NCBI RefSeq assembly: GCF_905171765.1
Contig: NC_053389.1
Location: 402,056,645-402,120,644, forward strand
Reading direction: 5' to 3'
Source of the DNA: Bufo bufo
Lineage: Eukaryota; Chordata; Amphibia; Anura; Bufonidae
DNA length: 64,000 nt
Shown here: in pieces, positions 1 through 11,396 of the stretch
How the letters are laid out: every line of letters starts with the position of its first letter
Numbering within the stretch: the stretch's first letter is position 1
The notes under the pieces: model-generated
Seen by the model: only the letters and a program-made list of their open reading frames with translations
Told to the model about the DNA's origin: nothing
Databases searched by the model: none
Translations under genes and position numbers: made by a program

Positions 1-100
1 CAGAGCTATGGGGACTGGGTATTGCGGATGTGCTAGCGGCCATCTAGCAACCCATGTCCTCGGCGCTATTCCTAAAATCCAGGTGACAGGTTCCCTTTAA
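1..100. repeat. Dispersed repeat end, copy 1
   Basis: This roughly 100-bp stretch recurs at 9688-9787 with few differences; both end in the same GACAGGTTCCCTTTAA motif. It has no coding potential. It looks like one end of a short non-autonomous element. The second copy lies inside the Ngaro-like relic, so the family was mobile. The class is not known from the sequence. Confidence 0.6.
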
Positions 101-161
101 GCAGCAACTTTTCCAATTTCCAATATTTATGTAATTCTCAAAACTTTTGGCCACGACTGTA
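101..161 (-). mobile_element. Solo Tc1/mariner terminal inverted repeat
   Basis: Read on the minus strand from 161, the sequence starts TACAGTCGTGGCCAAAAG and continues as an AT-rich tail. This resembles the terminal repeat common to many vertebrate Tc1/mariner elements (TACAGTCATGGCC type). No second terminus or transposase was found nearby, so this is a truncated end. The 166-376 stretch that follows is probably the 3' untranslated region of the L1 element; no poly-A tail is seen. Confidence 0.55.
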
Positions 162-2375
162 GACAAAGCGACTGATCAATGTAAAGACAATCATAGATCA
201 AATATAGCAACATATGAGATTACAGAAGTGATAGCTTTTGATAATGGAGCATAAAATGAGGATCATAATCAAAGTAGGTCTGACAAGTTGTATTGTTTTA
301 ACACATAATAAAAAGGGAACATAGGGAACAAAAGGGCATGATTAATGCAATGTATGCCATTTAGCCACAAATGCATCTAAATAAGATAAGTAATCTTAAA
401 GGATACTTTGGTATGTAAAGGGTAAGTGGGGGGGGGGGGATGGATCAGGAAAAACCTCAGAATTTTTTCCAAGGAGACCAAATAGCCAGAAAAGAAGATC
501 GCAAGTGGAGTTCCCAGTGAGAGAGTTCTTCTAATCTGTAGCTCTGGTCTACTTTTTGGATCCATTTGGCTAAATCTGGGACCTCTGTGGAAAGCCAGGA
601 GGACGCTACCAGGATTCTGGCTGCAGCTAGCAGCATAAGGAATAATGATCTGCACCATTTGTTTAAACCTTTTGAGGCCTAGATTGAGGAGGGTTAGGTC
701 TGGGGAGCAGGGGAGAGGGGTTCTACAAATATGGTTGCATTTTTTTATGTTGCACCACCAGTCCTTAATGGTTTGACAACTCCACCAAATGTGGAAGAAA
801 GAGCCTTTATAGGCTTTGCATCTCCAACATAAGTCGGAACTACTTGGGAAGTAGATAGAGATTGCATCTGGTGTTTTGTACCATCTCGTCATAATTTTAT
901 AACCGTTTTCTTGAATTTGAATACATCTTGATATTTTGTGAGGGGTTGAAAAGACCCTCAAGATCGCTGTAGGAGATAGAGAACGGCCCAAGACTTTCTC
1001 CCAGGTTCCAATTATTGCTGGTTTAATAAGAGATATGGGAGTTTTTAATCGGTTATATAAGGTTGAGATGACTCTTTGGGGGGGTTGTTTTGCACCAAGT
1101 GTTGTGTCAAACCAAGAGGACAGGGGTTGTAAGGGGGATGTTTTAAGCAAGGATGTGATCTCAGAGTTGAGGAAATTTTGTATGAAGGTAAGAACCATGG
1201 ATTTCCCCAGGTCTTTAAAGAGGTTTGGCAGGGGACTGACACAACCTTTATTGTTCAGTAGTTCTGATATAGGTATATTTGAATATCAAACTGAAAGAGG
1301 ACACATCTCCTTTAAGGCTATGGGGGCTAAATCTATTATGTCCTTTAAGGTGAGGAGAGGGAATAGTTAGTGTTTTATTATGCAAGGAGAACCAGTCCCA
1401 GACTGATAAAGTGCTCCGTATAATGGGGTTCGGAATTTGTTGGGGTGATGGGGGTTTCCTGCTAGCAAGAGAGCTCGAGGAGAGGAAGGGAGGAAAACTT
1501 TTTCCATGTGGACCCATACTTTATGAGGAGGAGATCTAATTCAGTCCACTACTCTGGCTAGATGTATGGCTTTCATATACATTTCTGGATCTGGAAGGCC
1601 AATTCCTCCCAGTCGTTTAGGCTTAGTGAGAGTGTTGAAGGAGATTCTAGAATGCCGTCCTTTCCAGATGAACTTAAGGACTGTTTTGTTGAAATTAATA
1701 AAAAAGGATTTCGGTATTTTGATTGGGAGGGATTGTATTACATAAGTCAGTCTGGGTAGAACCAGCGCAGAGACAATGTTTTTCCTGCCAAACCATGATG
1801 GGTATGGGAGATCCAATGAGTCCATCTGAGAGATCATAGATTGTAGGAGCGGTAGGCAATTGAGTTTGTATAAATCTGCAATGTTGAGAGAAATTTTCAC
1901 GCCAAGATAAGTTAGTTGTTGTGTTGACCAGTTAAATGGAGAGTGAGCTTTGAGGGACTTAATAGTTGGCAGGGGAAAGCCTTTGTGAAGGAGTTGGGAT
2001 TTAGCAGGGTTGACTTTAAAATTAGATAGGAAACCAAAAAGTTCTAGTAGAGATAGAATGGCTGGGAGGGATTTTTTCGGGTTAGTTGTAAGGATCAAAA
2101 GGTCGTCGGCGAAGGCAGCCAATTTGATCTCTTGATCCCCAACAATGAGACCCATAATATATTTTTGTTGTCTTAGGGCCTGTAATAACGTTTTCATGAC
2201 CAATACAAAGATAAGGGGAGATAGGGGGCAGCCCTGTCTAGTGCCATTTTTAATGCGGAAGCTAGGGGATAGAGTGCCATTTACTAATACAGATGCCGAA
2301 GAAGAGTGGTACATAGCCCTAACCGCGTTAGAGAATTGTTCCGGAATATTAAATTTTGCAAGGGTAAGGTTAATA

Positions 2376-3945
2376 TACACTGCTCAAAAAAATAAAGGGA
2401 ACACAAAAATAACACATCCTAGATCTGAGTTAATTAAATATTCTTCTGAAATACTTTGTTCTTTACATAGTTGAATGTGCTGACAACAAAATCACACCAA
2501 AATAAAAAAATGGAAATCAAATTTTTCAACCCATGGAGGTCTGGATTTGGAGTCACACTCAAAATTAAAGTGGAAAAACACACTACAGGCTGATCCAACT
2601 TTGATGTAATGTCCTTAAAACAAGTCAAAATGAGGCTCAGTAGTGTGTGTGGCCTCCACGTGCCTGCATGACCTCCCTACAACGCCTGTGCATGCTCCTG
2701 ATGAGGGGGCGGACGGTCTCCTGATGGATCTCCTCCCAGACCTGGACTAAAGCATCTGCCAACTCCTGGACAGTCTGTGGTGCAACGTGACGTTGGTGGA
2801 TAGAGTGAGACATGATGTCCCAGATGTGCTCAATTGGATTCAGGTCTGGGGAACGGGCGGGCCAGTCCATAGCATCAATGCCTTAGTCTTGCAGGAACTG
2901 CTGACACACTCCAGCCACATGAGGTCTAGCATTGTCTTGCATTAGGAGGAACCCAGGGCCAACCGCACCAGCATATGGTCTCACAAGGGGTCTGAGGATC
3001 TCATCTCGGTACCTAATGGCAGTCAGGCTACCTCTGGCGAGCACATGGAGGGCTGTGCGGCCCTCCAAAGAAATGCCACCCCACACCATTACTGACCCAA
3101 TGCAAAACCGGTCATGCTGGAGGATGTTGCAGGCAGCAGAACGTTCTCCACGGCGTCTCCAGACTCTGTCACATCTGTCACATGTGCTCAGTGTGAACCT
3201 GCTTTCATCTGTGAAGAGCACAGGGCGCCAGTGGCGAATTTGCCAATCTTGGTGTTCTCTGGCAAATGCCAAATGTCCTGCATGGTGTTGGGCTGTAAGC
3301 ACAACCCCCACCTGTGGACGTTGGGCCCTCATATCACCCTCATGGAGTCTGTTTCTGACCGTTTGAGCAGACACATGCACATTTGTAGCCTGCTGAAGGT
3401 CATTTTGCAGGGCTCTGGCAGTGCTCCTCCTGTTCCTCCTTGCACAAAGGCAGAGGTAGCGGTCCTGCTGCTGGGTTGTTGCCCTCCTACGGCCTCCTCC
3501 ACGTCTCCTGATGTACTGGCCTGTCTCCTGGTAGCGCCTCCATGCTCTGGACACTACGCTGACAGACACAGCAAACCTTCTTGCCACAGCTCGCATTGAT
3601 GTGCCATCCTGGATAAGCTGCACTACCTGAGCCACTTGTGTGGGTTGTAGACTCCGTCTCATGCTACCACTAGAGTGAAAGCAGCGCCAGCATTCAAAAG
3701 TGACCAAAACATCAGCCAGGAAGCATAGGAACTGAGAAGTGGTCTGTGGTCACCACCTGCAGAACCACTCTTGCTAATTGCCTATAATTTCCACCTGTTG
3801 TCTATCCCATTTGCACAACAGCATGTGAAATTGATTGTCACTCAGTGTTGCTTCCTAAGTGGACAGTTTGATTTCACAGAAGTGTGATTGACTTGGAGTT
3901 ACATTGTGTTGTTTAAGTGTTCCCTTTATTTTTTTGAGCAGTGTA
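2376..3945 (-). mobile_element. Tc1-like DNA transposon inserted in the L1 ORF2
   Basis: It is bounded by near-perfect terminal inverted repeats beginning TACACTGCTC, followed by an A-run and AAAGGGAACAC (2376-2404 and 3917-3945). TA dinucleotides lie outside both ends (2374-2375, 3946-3947), as expected for the TA target duplication of Tc1/mariner. Its length is 1570 bp and it holds one transposase frame on the minus strand. Removing it re-joins the two halves of the L1 reverse transcriptase, so it is younger than the L1 copy. Confidence 0.95.
2637..3662 (-). pseudogene. Tc1-like DD34E transposase with one nonsense codon
   Basis: The chosen start is [12 protein letters not shown] at 3662, which opens directly with the helix-turn-helix; an ATG 16 codons upstream is also in frame. 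The N-terminus has two helix-turn-helix segments ([19 protein letters not shown], then [10 protein letters not shown]). The catalytic triad is readable: D in FTDESRF, D in MQDNARPH, and E in SPDLNPIEHIWD, with exactly 34 residues between the second D and the E. A TAA at 2885-2883 falls between the second and third catalytic residues; the frame is otherwise open to the stop at 2637. Full length is about 340 codons, normal for the family. The enzyme cut and pasted the element at TA sites. Confidence 0.92.
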
Positions 3946-5795
3946 TAACCAGTCAATTCTGTCGAAAGCTTTTTCGGCATCTGTACCTAGCATGACTAGA
4001 GAGATCGCTTTATGGGATGAAAAATATAAATCATTCAGTATTTTCATTACATTATCTTTCCCCTCTCTCCCTTTTACAAATCCTACCTGATCTGGATGAA
4101 CTAAAGAGGGAAGGAACTTTTGTAGTCTATTAGCTAACATTTTGACCAGTAATTTAAGGTCAGTATTTAGTAAAGAGATGGGGCGGTAATTGGAACAGAA
4201 TGAAGGATCTTTGCCAGGTTTGGGGATGATTGTTATTGTGGCTCTAGACATGTCGGCTGAAATAAGGGTATTGAGGAGGGCACTGTTGCATATTTAGAGA
4301 AATTGAGGTAGGAGGATATCAGAAAAAGATCTGTAATAAGACAGAGGTAAGCCGTCTGGGCCTGGACATTTCCCTGATGGGGAGGATTTTAGCGCCTCCT
4401 GTAGGTCAGACAAGGTGAAAGGAGCAGCAAGTAAGTCTTGTTGAGGAGATGAGAGGGTTGGGAGATCTAATGAATTGAGGAAGGAGGATATATTGTGAAT
4501 TTTGTCATACCGAGGGTCTGGGAGGGGTGGAGAGGGAAGGTTGTAGAGGGATTCATAATAGAGTTTAAATTGTTCTGCTATCTCTTCGGTTCGAAACAGC
4601 GTGGAACCAGAAGGGGCAGTGATCCTCTACACATAATTTGCGAGTTTTCTACGTTTAATTCTCTGCATTTGGTATTTTGTAGCTTTGTCTCCATGAGCGA
4701 AGATTTTTTGTTGAGAGGATAAGAAGTTCTTAGCAGAACGCTCATTTAGCATTTTTTTTATTCAGTTTTAAGGGATATCAACTCAGATAGATGAAGCTGG
4801 AGTAGGGATATTTTGTGAGTTTTTTTCTAGGGAGTTGATCCTAGAGAGAAGGGAGTTTAACTTTTTTCAGATTCTTTTTTCAGATATGAGCCAAGACTAA
4901 TTAATTGACCTCTTAAATAGGCTTTATGTGCATCCCACAAAACATTAGGAGAGGTGGAGGGGGCTTGATTGATGGAGAAATCTTCTTTTAGGAGAGATGT
5001 TATACAGTTTTTATGTATATCCTTATTAAGAATGGACTCATTGAACCTCCAGCAGGATTTCTTACCCGATCCCGAGGGATGGCGGAGGGTGCAGAAAATG
5101 GGTGAGTGGTCAGAGAGCGTCATAGCCCCTATTCGTGCTGAGGAACAGAGTTGTAGATGCTCCTTCGACATCAGTATATAGTCAATTCTGCTGTAAGAAT
5201 TGTTAGCTGAGGAAAAAAAAGAGTAATCAATTACATTAGGATTCAAGCATCTTCATATGTCAACAAGCCCTAGGTTGAACATTCTAGCCAGAGTAGTGCG
5301 GAGTGCCCTAGATGATAAGGCAGATTTTTTTGAAGAAGTGTCCATCAGGGGATTCAGGGCTATATTTAGATCTCCTGCCAAAATTAGGGTGCCCTCGCTA
5401 TGGGTCTCCACTAGAGAAAGGAGTTCAGCAATCCATCTAGGTTGGTCAGAATTGGGGGCATAGGCGTTAACAAAAGTATAGAGAGTCTGGCCTATTTTAC
5501 CTTTCAGGATAATGTAACGACCCTCTGGGTCTTGAATGTGATTTATATATGTGAAGGGGATACCTCTGCGGAAACCAATGCTGACCCCTCTAGAGACCGC
5601 TCCATTAGCGCCACAGTGGTACCATATCGGAAATTTAGAAAAGGAAAGATTAGGGTAGTTATTGTGTTTGTAGTGGGTTTCTTGCAGGAATACTGCTGAA
5701 CATTTTTCTTTTCATAGAAGGGAGAAAATTTGGCAACGCTTAGAGGGAGATCTTAAACCCTTTACATTGTAGGAAACTATTTTCAAGTCTGACAT

Positions 5796-6281
5796 GACTT
5801 GATTGCGTTAAAGCGGAGGATAAGGCTGAGAGTAGGTATTGTGGCAATTGCAGGGAGCCCAACAATATAACTATGAAAAATAAAAACTAAAACATAGAAC
5901 CTTAGTGGATAGGTAAGTACCATAATGAATGATTTTATGGTTAATAACCAGAAACTGTTAGGGGGGAAGTAAATAGTATTTCACATGTAACCTGCAGCAA
6001 GGCGGGGAGTTAAAAGGATGGAAAAAACAACAAATAACAAAATGGGGGTTGGAGAGGAGGGCAAAGAAGAAATTGAGGTGATGGTAAGTGGACTTAGATG
6101 GGAGGAAACAAAAAGGAAGGAAACAGATGTAAAGGGCAGTGGAGAGAGATATGGAGATTGTGAAAGGATAGCCCCTAATATACCTAATAATGGTATATAT
6201 AGAAGGGGATAGAGGTAGAGACAGGACAGGACAGGTTAGAGAGTCCGGATGAGGGTGAATACTGTTTCAGATGTGGGTAGT
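5796..6281 (-). other. L1 ORF1-ORF2 spacer
   Basis: This is a purine-rich stretch on the plus strand (many GGAG/GAAA runs around 6000-6230) with no recognised frame. It separates the ORF1 stop from the ORF2 ATG of the minus-strand LINE. It fits an inter-ORF region but carries no identifiable site. Confidence 0.5.
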
Positions 6282-7275
6282 TCAGGAACCGTCATGAGAA
6301 GTGCGTGGTTTCTTAGGTGTTGCTGAGTTCTTGTTCTTCTTGGACCTTTGCTTCTTTGGAGTGGTAGAATGTTCCCAAGGTTGAAGGACTGGAAGAGGAG
6401 GCAAGGAAGAGATATCTTGAACTTTATCCCAGTCTAGAATATTCAGTGGAGAAGTGTCCAGTGCATTGTAGGCCTCTGTAAGATCCGAAAAGGAGGAGGT
6501 GGTAATCCTTCTTCCAGAGAAAATAAAAGAAAGTCCAAATGGAAAGGCCCATCTGTAGGGAATCTGCTTCTCTTTAAGGAGAGATGTGAGTGGATGGAGA
6601 AAAGTCCTGGTATATCTGAATAGGGACCTCGTCCAGGAGAATGGAAGGTGCAGCTCTGGCCGCTTTCAGAATCGCTTCTTTGTCCTGGAAATTCAGGAAA
6701 CGGCTGATAATGTCCCTTGGAGGATTGTTTTCTTTGGGACGCGGGCGTAATGCTCGGTGTGCCCTTTCGATTATTAACATGGAAGGAGCGAAGTCCCCTA
6801 GAAGGGAGGCGACTATCTTCATGATAGCGGCTGGGATATCAGTGGCTGTGACCGATTCAGGGATCCCTCTGAAATGGAGGTTGTTTCGCCTGCCACGATT
6901 CTCCTGGTCTTCCAGGAATGCATATAGCTGATTTATATGTGTTTGGCATATTGATAGGGATTGCGAGACCGCTGGGCTGTGATCTAGGGTCACAGCTTGC
7001 GTAGTTTTCAGCGAGACCACTCTGTGGCCTATCTGTTGGACTTCATGGGCCACCTCCTGTAATTTGGAGTATATGGGGTGTAAAGCCTCTTCCAGGGCTT
7101 GTTTAATGAAGCTGCGGGAGATCGGGAGGTTTTGCGACTCACCGGCTTCTCCCGAATCATCCTCACAGTCGGACTGGCTTGGTGCGCGGCAACAAGCTGT
7201 GCTGTTGAGAGCCGTGGCCATCTTGGGATCCTTAGTCGGTCCGGCTGCTGGCTGCCTTTTTAAGAATTTTGTCAT
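6282..7275 (-). pseudogene. L1-type ORF1 (RNA-binding protein), frameshifted
   Basis: The frame opens with MTKFLKRQPAAGP at 7275 (an upstream in-frame ATG at 7383 is possible). A predicted coiled-coil stretch with heptad-like spacing is followed by LEDQENRGRRNNLHFRGIPE, the start of the RRM of L1 ORF1 proteins, and by ERAHRALRPRPKE and PRDIISRFLNF of the C-terminal domain. The first frame stops at 6574. The family's next block, IPYRWAFPFGL, lies in a neighbouring frame that stays open to a TGA at 6284-6282, so one small indel near 6590-6600 broke the gene. The tail is rich in lysine and serine. The family binds LINE RNA as a trimer; here the function is lost. Confidence 0.82.
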
Positions 7276-7448
7276 ATCTGACAACAGCAGGAGATACTTT
7301 AGCTTGCGGGGTGGGATCCCGATGCTTAGGTCCACCATATTTGACCATTTTGCGATCTGTAGGCTCAAGAATGCCGTCCCCACAGCAGGTTGAAAGCAGG
7401 AGCTTCAGCCGGATGCAGCCATTCAGCACAGGCGCTGGCTCCGCCCCC

Positions 7449-8739
7449 TGACATATGTCACTTTATGTGGTAATAACTTTAGAACACTTTTACTTATCCA
7501 AGCCATTCTGAGATTGTCTTCTTGTGACACATTAGACTTCAGTCATAAATTTGAGTCAATATATTTCACCTTATTTATGAAAAAATCCCAAATTTAAAAA
7601 AAAAATTGAAAAATTTGCAATTTTCAACATTTCCATTTCTCTGCTTTTAAAACAGAAAGTGATACCGTACCTCATAAAATATTAATTAGTTAACATCCCC
7701 AATATGTATACTTTATGTTGGCATCATTTTGTAAATGCTTTTTTATTTTTTTAGGACGTTAGAAGGCTTAGAATTTTAGAAGCAATTCTTAAAATTTTTA
7801 AGAAAATTTCCAAAACCCACTTTATAAGGACCAGTTCAGGTCTGAAGTCACTTTGTGGGGCTTACATAGTGGAAACTTACCATAAAATACAACCCTCAAG
7901 TTACTCAAAACACAAGCTTTGCTAACTTTGTTAACCCTTTAGGTGTTCCACAAGAATGAAAGGAAAATGGAAATTAAATTTCTAAATTTCACTTTTTTGG
8001 CCGATTTTCCATTTTAATCAATTTTTTTCTTTAACACATTTTCAGTCAAACAAAACTCAATATTTATTAGCCTGATTCTGCAGTTTACAGAAACACCCCA
8101 CATGTGGTCGTAAACTGATGTAAGGGCACACGGCAGGGTGCAGAAGAAAAGAAGCGCCATATAGTTTTTGGAAGGCAGATTTTGCCGGACTGGTTTTTAG
8201 ATGCCATGTCCCATTTAAAGCCCCCCTGTTAGGGTAACAGTAGAAACTCCAAAAAAGGTACCCCATTTTGAAAACTAAGAGATAAGGTGCCAGTTTTATT
8301 AGTACCATTTTGGGGTACATATGATTTTTAATTGCTCTATATAGTTTTTTGTGAGGCAAGGTAACCAAAAAATGGCACCATTTTTTTAATATTTTTTTTT
8401 TACAACATTCATCTGACAGGGTAGATTTTGTGCTATTTTTATAGAGCAGGCTATTACGGACACAATGATATGCAAATATGTGTACTTTCATTGTTTGAGT
8501 TTTACATAATAAAGCATTTTTGAAAAAAAATAAGTTTTTGTTTCTCCATTTTCTGAATGACATATTATTTATATTTTTCTGCCGATCGTCTTGTGCAGGG
8601 GCTCATTTTTTGCAGGAACAGTTAACGTTTTTATTGGTACCATTTTTGGGTACATATGATTTTTGCTTATTCATTATTACACTTTATGGGACAAGGTGAG
8701 CAAAAAAATTGGTTGTTTTGGCACAGTTTTTATTTATTT
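7449..8739 (+). repeat. TTAA-family repeat, copy 1, left part
   Basis: The AT-rich sequence starting CTGACATATGTCACTTTATG matches the second copy at about 51335-52285 almost throughout, in the same order. It contains the shared block around the plant-like phrase CACATGTGGTCGTAAACTG (8098-8116) and a long T-rich tail. The left end is truncated against the L1. It is interrupted after 8739 by the Ngaro-like element and continues at 11397. The reading frame at 8057-8563 on the minus strand is not credited as a gene. Confidence 0.75.
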
Positions 8740-8842
8740 GTATTCAGGTCGGCTCAAGATAAGTACGCCTACCTACCTACCTACTATGCTAAGCAGTAGG
8801 GGTATGCCGTGACTGCTGTACGGAGGGTAGGCTAAAGGGGCT
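8740..8842 (-). repeat. Ngaro-like outer repeat B2
   Basis: This direct repeat of 8994-9095 has the shared core TCGGCTCAAGA...GCCTACC and ends in GTAGGCTAAAGGGG. It differs by an extra CTAC unit in a short CTAC microsatellite. It forms the 3' outer end of the element. Confidence 0.8.
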
Positions 8843-8888
8843 CACCCCATTAAGTAGTTCGAATAAAAGGGGACTTGGGAGGGTGGGG

Positions 8889-8993
8889 CAGAAACGAGCC
8901 GCCGGTTAGGTGAGGAGGAGGCTGCGGCTTATAAGCAGTATAGCCCCGCCTCCCCTCACACAAATGCGCCAAATAGCCATTTGCCTATAACTT
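8889..8993 (-). repeat. Ngaro-like internal repeat A2
   Basis: This direct repeat of 11293-11396 has the shared CAGAAACGAGCCGCCGGT start and a GCGGCTTATAAGC centre. It abuts B1 directly, so A2-B1 reproduces the junction expected when the two outer ends are joined in a circle. It contains a partial self-complement (GAGGAGGAGGC with GCCTCCCCTC). Confidence 0.8.
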
Positions 8994-9095
8994 GTATTCA
9001 GTCGGCTCAAGACAAGTATGCCTACCTACCTACTATGCTAAGCAGTAGGGGTATGCCGAGACTGCTGTACTGAGGGTAGGCTAAAGGGGCCAAAA
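8994..9095 (-). repeat. Ngaro-like internal repeat B1
   Basis: This is a direct repeat of 8740-8842. It lies immediately downstream of the recombinase remnant in the minus orientation, as B1 does in Ngaro elements. Confidence 0.8.
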
Positions 9096-9511
9096 ATAAC
9101 AAACATAGCTCAGGGCAAAAGTGTTATTAACAAAATTACAATACCAGATTCCTGAAAGCATTAAACATTTCACTCTGCGGATTTGGTATACAGTATATCG
9201 TGCATAACAAGCCAACTGCCATCTGCCCAACTTCTTAATAACATGCACTGAGACGTTGTGCTTGGAGGCGGCGAAGCCGCACCAATGCGAAAGGAATGCC
9301 CTGTGATGGAACTGGTACTGACCCCACCATTCCTCAATAATATTCGGATGAATTTGAGAAAGTTCTGACAACTCAAAGGCGCAGAACCCAGCTTTAGCAG
9401 AAGAGCATCCCCTGGGGTTGCTTCGGTAAAGCGCGTCCATTCATGCACTGCCATAACTGGGCACCACTTATTACCAGTGGGGAAGTATCTAACCTCTGTG
9501 AGCTGACCCAC
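9081..9511 (-). pseudogene. Tyrosine recombinase remnant (DIRS/Ngaro type)
   Basis: Two overlapping minus frames hold the C-terminal catalytic part of a YR-type integrase. HSFRIGAAS (first frame) carries the H-x-x-R box. GRWQLACYARY (second frame) corresponds to the GRW...Y(R)xY block with the nucleophile tyrosine region. The switch of frame just after FRIGAAS shows an indel near 9260-9280. The N-terminal half is absent. The family integrates a circular DNA copy by site-specific recombination. What remains is about 140 codons and non-functional. Confidence 0.82.
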
Positions 9512-9687
9512 TCGGGCAGTCTTTGTGGACGTTAAAGTAAGAACTTAGCATGACCCATCCCATAACAGCTGATCCTTCCTCAGATAGCTCTTGCATGTTG
9601 TGGCACAGGAGATGAGTCAGGGACAGGACTCATCTCAGGTTAATTTGCATATGTATCAAATCGGTCTTTTTACACAATAAAAGCACA

Positions 9688-9787
9688 CAGAGCTATGGGG
9701 AATGGGTATTGCGGATGTGCTAGCGGCCATCTAGCAACCCATGTCCTCAGCTTTATACACAAAATCCCGGCGACAGGTTCCCTTTAA
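9688..9787. repeat. Dispersed repeat end, copy 2
   Basis: This is a second copy of the 1-100 repeat in the same orientation, lying inside the Ngaro-like element upstream of the recombinase remnant. It ends with the same TTCCCTTTAA. Confidence 0.6.
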
Positions 9788-9910
9788 CATGTCTGTAGAC
9801 GTGACAGACGTATCGAATTGATGCCTGTAGTCGTGACAGGACTTAAACGTGTCTGTAGAAGTGACAGACATATCGAATTCATGCCTGTAAACGTGACAGG
9901 ACTTAAGTTA
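9788..9910. repeat. Two-unit tandem repeat, about 61 bp
   Basis: Two adjacent units share GTCTGTAGA.GTGACAGAC and ATGCCTGTA..CGTGACAGGA, separated by TATCGAATT. A third degenerate partial unit follows the T-run near 9930 (GTCTGTGGCCGTGACAGG). The stretch from 9911 to 11292 holds homopolymer T and A runs (10363-10445) and GC-rich unique sequence; no gene is recognised in it. Confidence 0.6.
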
Positions 9911-11292
9911 TTTTTTTTTTTTTATCAAGTCTGTGGCCGTGACAGGCTAGAGCCTAACCGAGGATATAATAGACACGTGAGAGACCTGTCCGACAGACAG
10001 ACTTGCCATAACCAACTTTGTAAGTGGAATGTGAGTACGCACCCACAATGCTACTGTACCTGGCAACTGCTACCTTGCTGATGAAATGACTGAACGTAGC
10101 TGAACATGTTAAAAACAGAGTATTAGCAACTGTACCAACCCCCCAGTCTTAAATCTACTCCCGTCATGCACAAAAGATTACTTTGACCCTGATGCTAAAT
10201 GTGTCTACTAAGAATAGATGCGTCTGCTGGTACGAAGCCATGCATCGGGTGGATAGAAGGAGCCATGAACCTAAGTAACGCACTGCTTGAATGACCCCAC
10301 TAGAGAGGATGATGGGCAATTAACTGCGCTGCGGAACCTTAAAGAGTCCCCTTGCATTTGATTTTTTTTTTTTTTTTTTATTAAACTGCCACTTTTTTTT
10401 TTTTTTTTCAACCCACACCCAATTTTTTATATATTTTTTTTTTTCCTTTGAACAACTATCACCTGCTGCCTGGAGGCTGCAGCAGACCAGATGAATCAAG
10501 AGCCTACCAGAAGCAAAACAGCCTTGCATGCACCCCTGCCTCACTACGAGCACGGCGGCCCGTACTATACATTACAATGTGTCGAGAGCTGCAACCTGAG
10601 TCCTGCAACCTGAGAGACTGCCGCGTGGGGAGCCGATGCTGCCAGGCAGAAACGTTCCGGTGGTGCTCCCTTCTCTAAAGGAGCCGACACACCGCCGGCC
10701 AGACTGAGAGGACGAAAGACCGCAGTAAGTCACTTACATTCATGAATCAGGAAAAGCAATGCAACCAAGGTCCCTGTGCAGCCAGACATAAGCCTGATGG
10801 GACTGAATATAGCCTATGTACTGCCCCGTCCTATGATGTAACAATACCGGATATACATATAACACACTCCTCATAATTTTTAACCCCTTTTTATTTATTA
10901 TTTTTTATTTTATTTTTTTCCTGTAACACACCTTCCCCCCCCTTTTTTTTATTTATTTTTTTAACACTGTAATACTACACAACCATAACTAGAATGTATC
11001 AAGACATGACAGGCAAATGTAAGCTGTAATAACACCGCCGACCAGCAGATGGCATGCTGGGACAACCTAAGGCAGCATAGCGCGGCTCTGAACACATGGA
11101 AGCCGGCTCTGCCGCCCGCCGAGACGTGCAGGCAACAACGTGTCGGTGCCGATCCCTCCCCCCCTGCCCAGGAATGAAGCCGCAAGGCCTCGATCTTACC
11201 ACTGGAAGACGTGAACGCTGGGATGTAGACATCGATGCCGATGAGAGGCAGAGACCGTATACTCACATGCGTACAGGCGCCCGGAAGTGACG

Positions 11293-11396
11293 CAGAAACG
11301 AGCCGCCGGTAAGGTGAGGAGGAGGCTGCGGCTTATAAGCTGTATAGCCCCGCCTCCCCTCACACAAATGCGGCAAATAGCCATTTGCCTATAACT
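11293..11396 (-). repeat. Ngaro-like outer repeat A1
   Basis: This direct repeat of 8889-8993 has few mismatches. It forms the 5' outer end of the minus-strand element. The host TTAA-family repeat resumes immediately after it. Confidence 0.8.

Larger units (their letters stand above)
377..5795 (-). pseudogene. L1-type ORF2 (endonuclease and reverse transcriptase), disrupted
   Basis: The likely start is the ATG at 5795-5793, giving an N-terminus with SYNVKGL, the first block of APE-type endonucleases; the LQETH block follows. A TGA at 5714-5712 breaks it early. SRIDYILMS and DHSPIFC (5246-4857) are the endonuclease C-terminal blocks. Reverse transcriptase blocks ITIIPKPGKD, NYRPISLLN and AEKAFDRIDW lie at 4251-3947. 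The frame is then cut by the Tc1 element and resumes at 2373 with GTRQGCPLSPLIF and the FADDLLIL catalytic block. The C-terminal part (1198-377) has the CWRC...H....C knuckle typical of L1. The product nicked target DNA and copied its own RNA at the nick. Further frameshifts lie at 4252-4856 and 1200-1540. It cannot make a functional protein. Confidence 0.88.
377..7450 (-). mobile_element. L1-type LINE, nearly full length, decayed
   Basis: The element runs on the minus strand: ORF1 (about 7275 to 6282), a spacer of about 490 bp, then ORF2 (5795 to 377). ORF2 has an APE-type endonuclease, reverse transcriptase and C-terminal CCHC knuckle in the order of the L1 (L1/Tx1) group. It is broken by stops and frameshifts and by a Tc1-like insertion at 2376-3945. 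The GC-rich stretch at about 7384-7448 may be the start of the 5' UTR. The right limit is approximate because a different repeat begins at 7449. Confidence 0.88.
8740..11396 (-). mobile_element. Ngaro-like (DIRS-order) retroelement, internally deleted
   Basis: Read on the minus strand, the layout is A1 (11396-11293), a tyrosine recombinase remnant (9511-9081), B1 (9095-8994), A2 (8993-8889) and B2 (8842-8740). A1/A2 and B1/B2 are direct repeats of about 105 and 102 bp. This is the split-direct-repeat arrangement described for Ngaro/PAT-type elements, rather than the inverted ends of DIRS1. Gag and reverse transcriptase are missing. The element sits inside a TTAA-family repeat: the flanks at 8739 and 11397 join to match the uninterrupted copy at about 52275. 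No target duplication is visible, as expected for tyrosine-recombinase integration. Confidence 0.78.

Noticed and set aside
8057..8563. 168-codon frame on the minus strand
   Set aside because: It lies wholly in the TTAA-family repeat, is broken in the second copy (51916-52197) and shows no protein motif.
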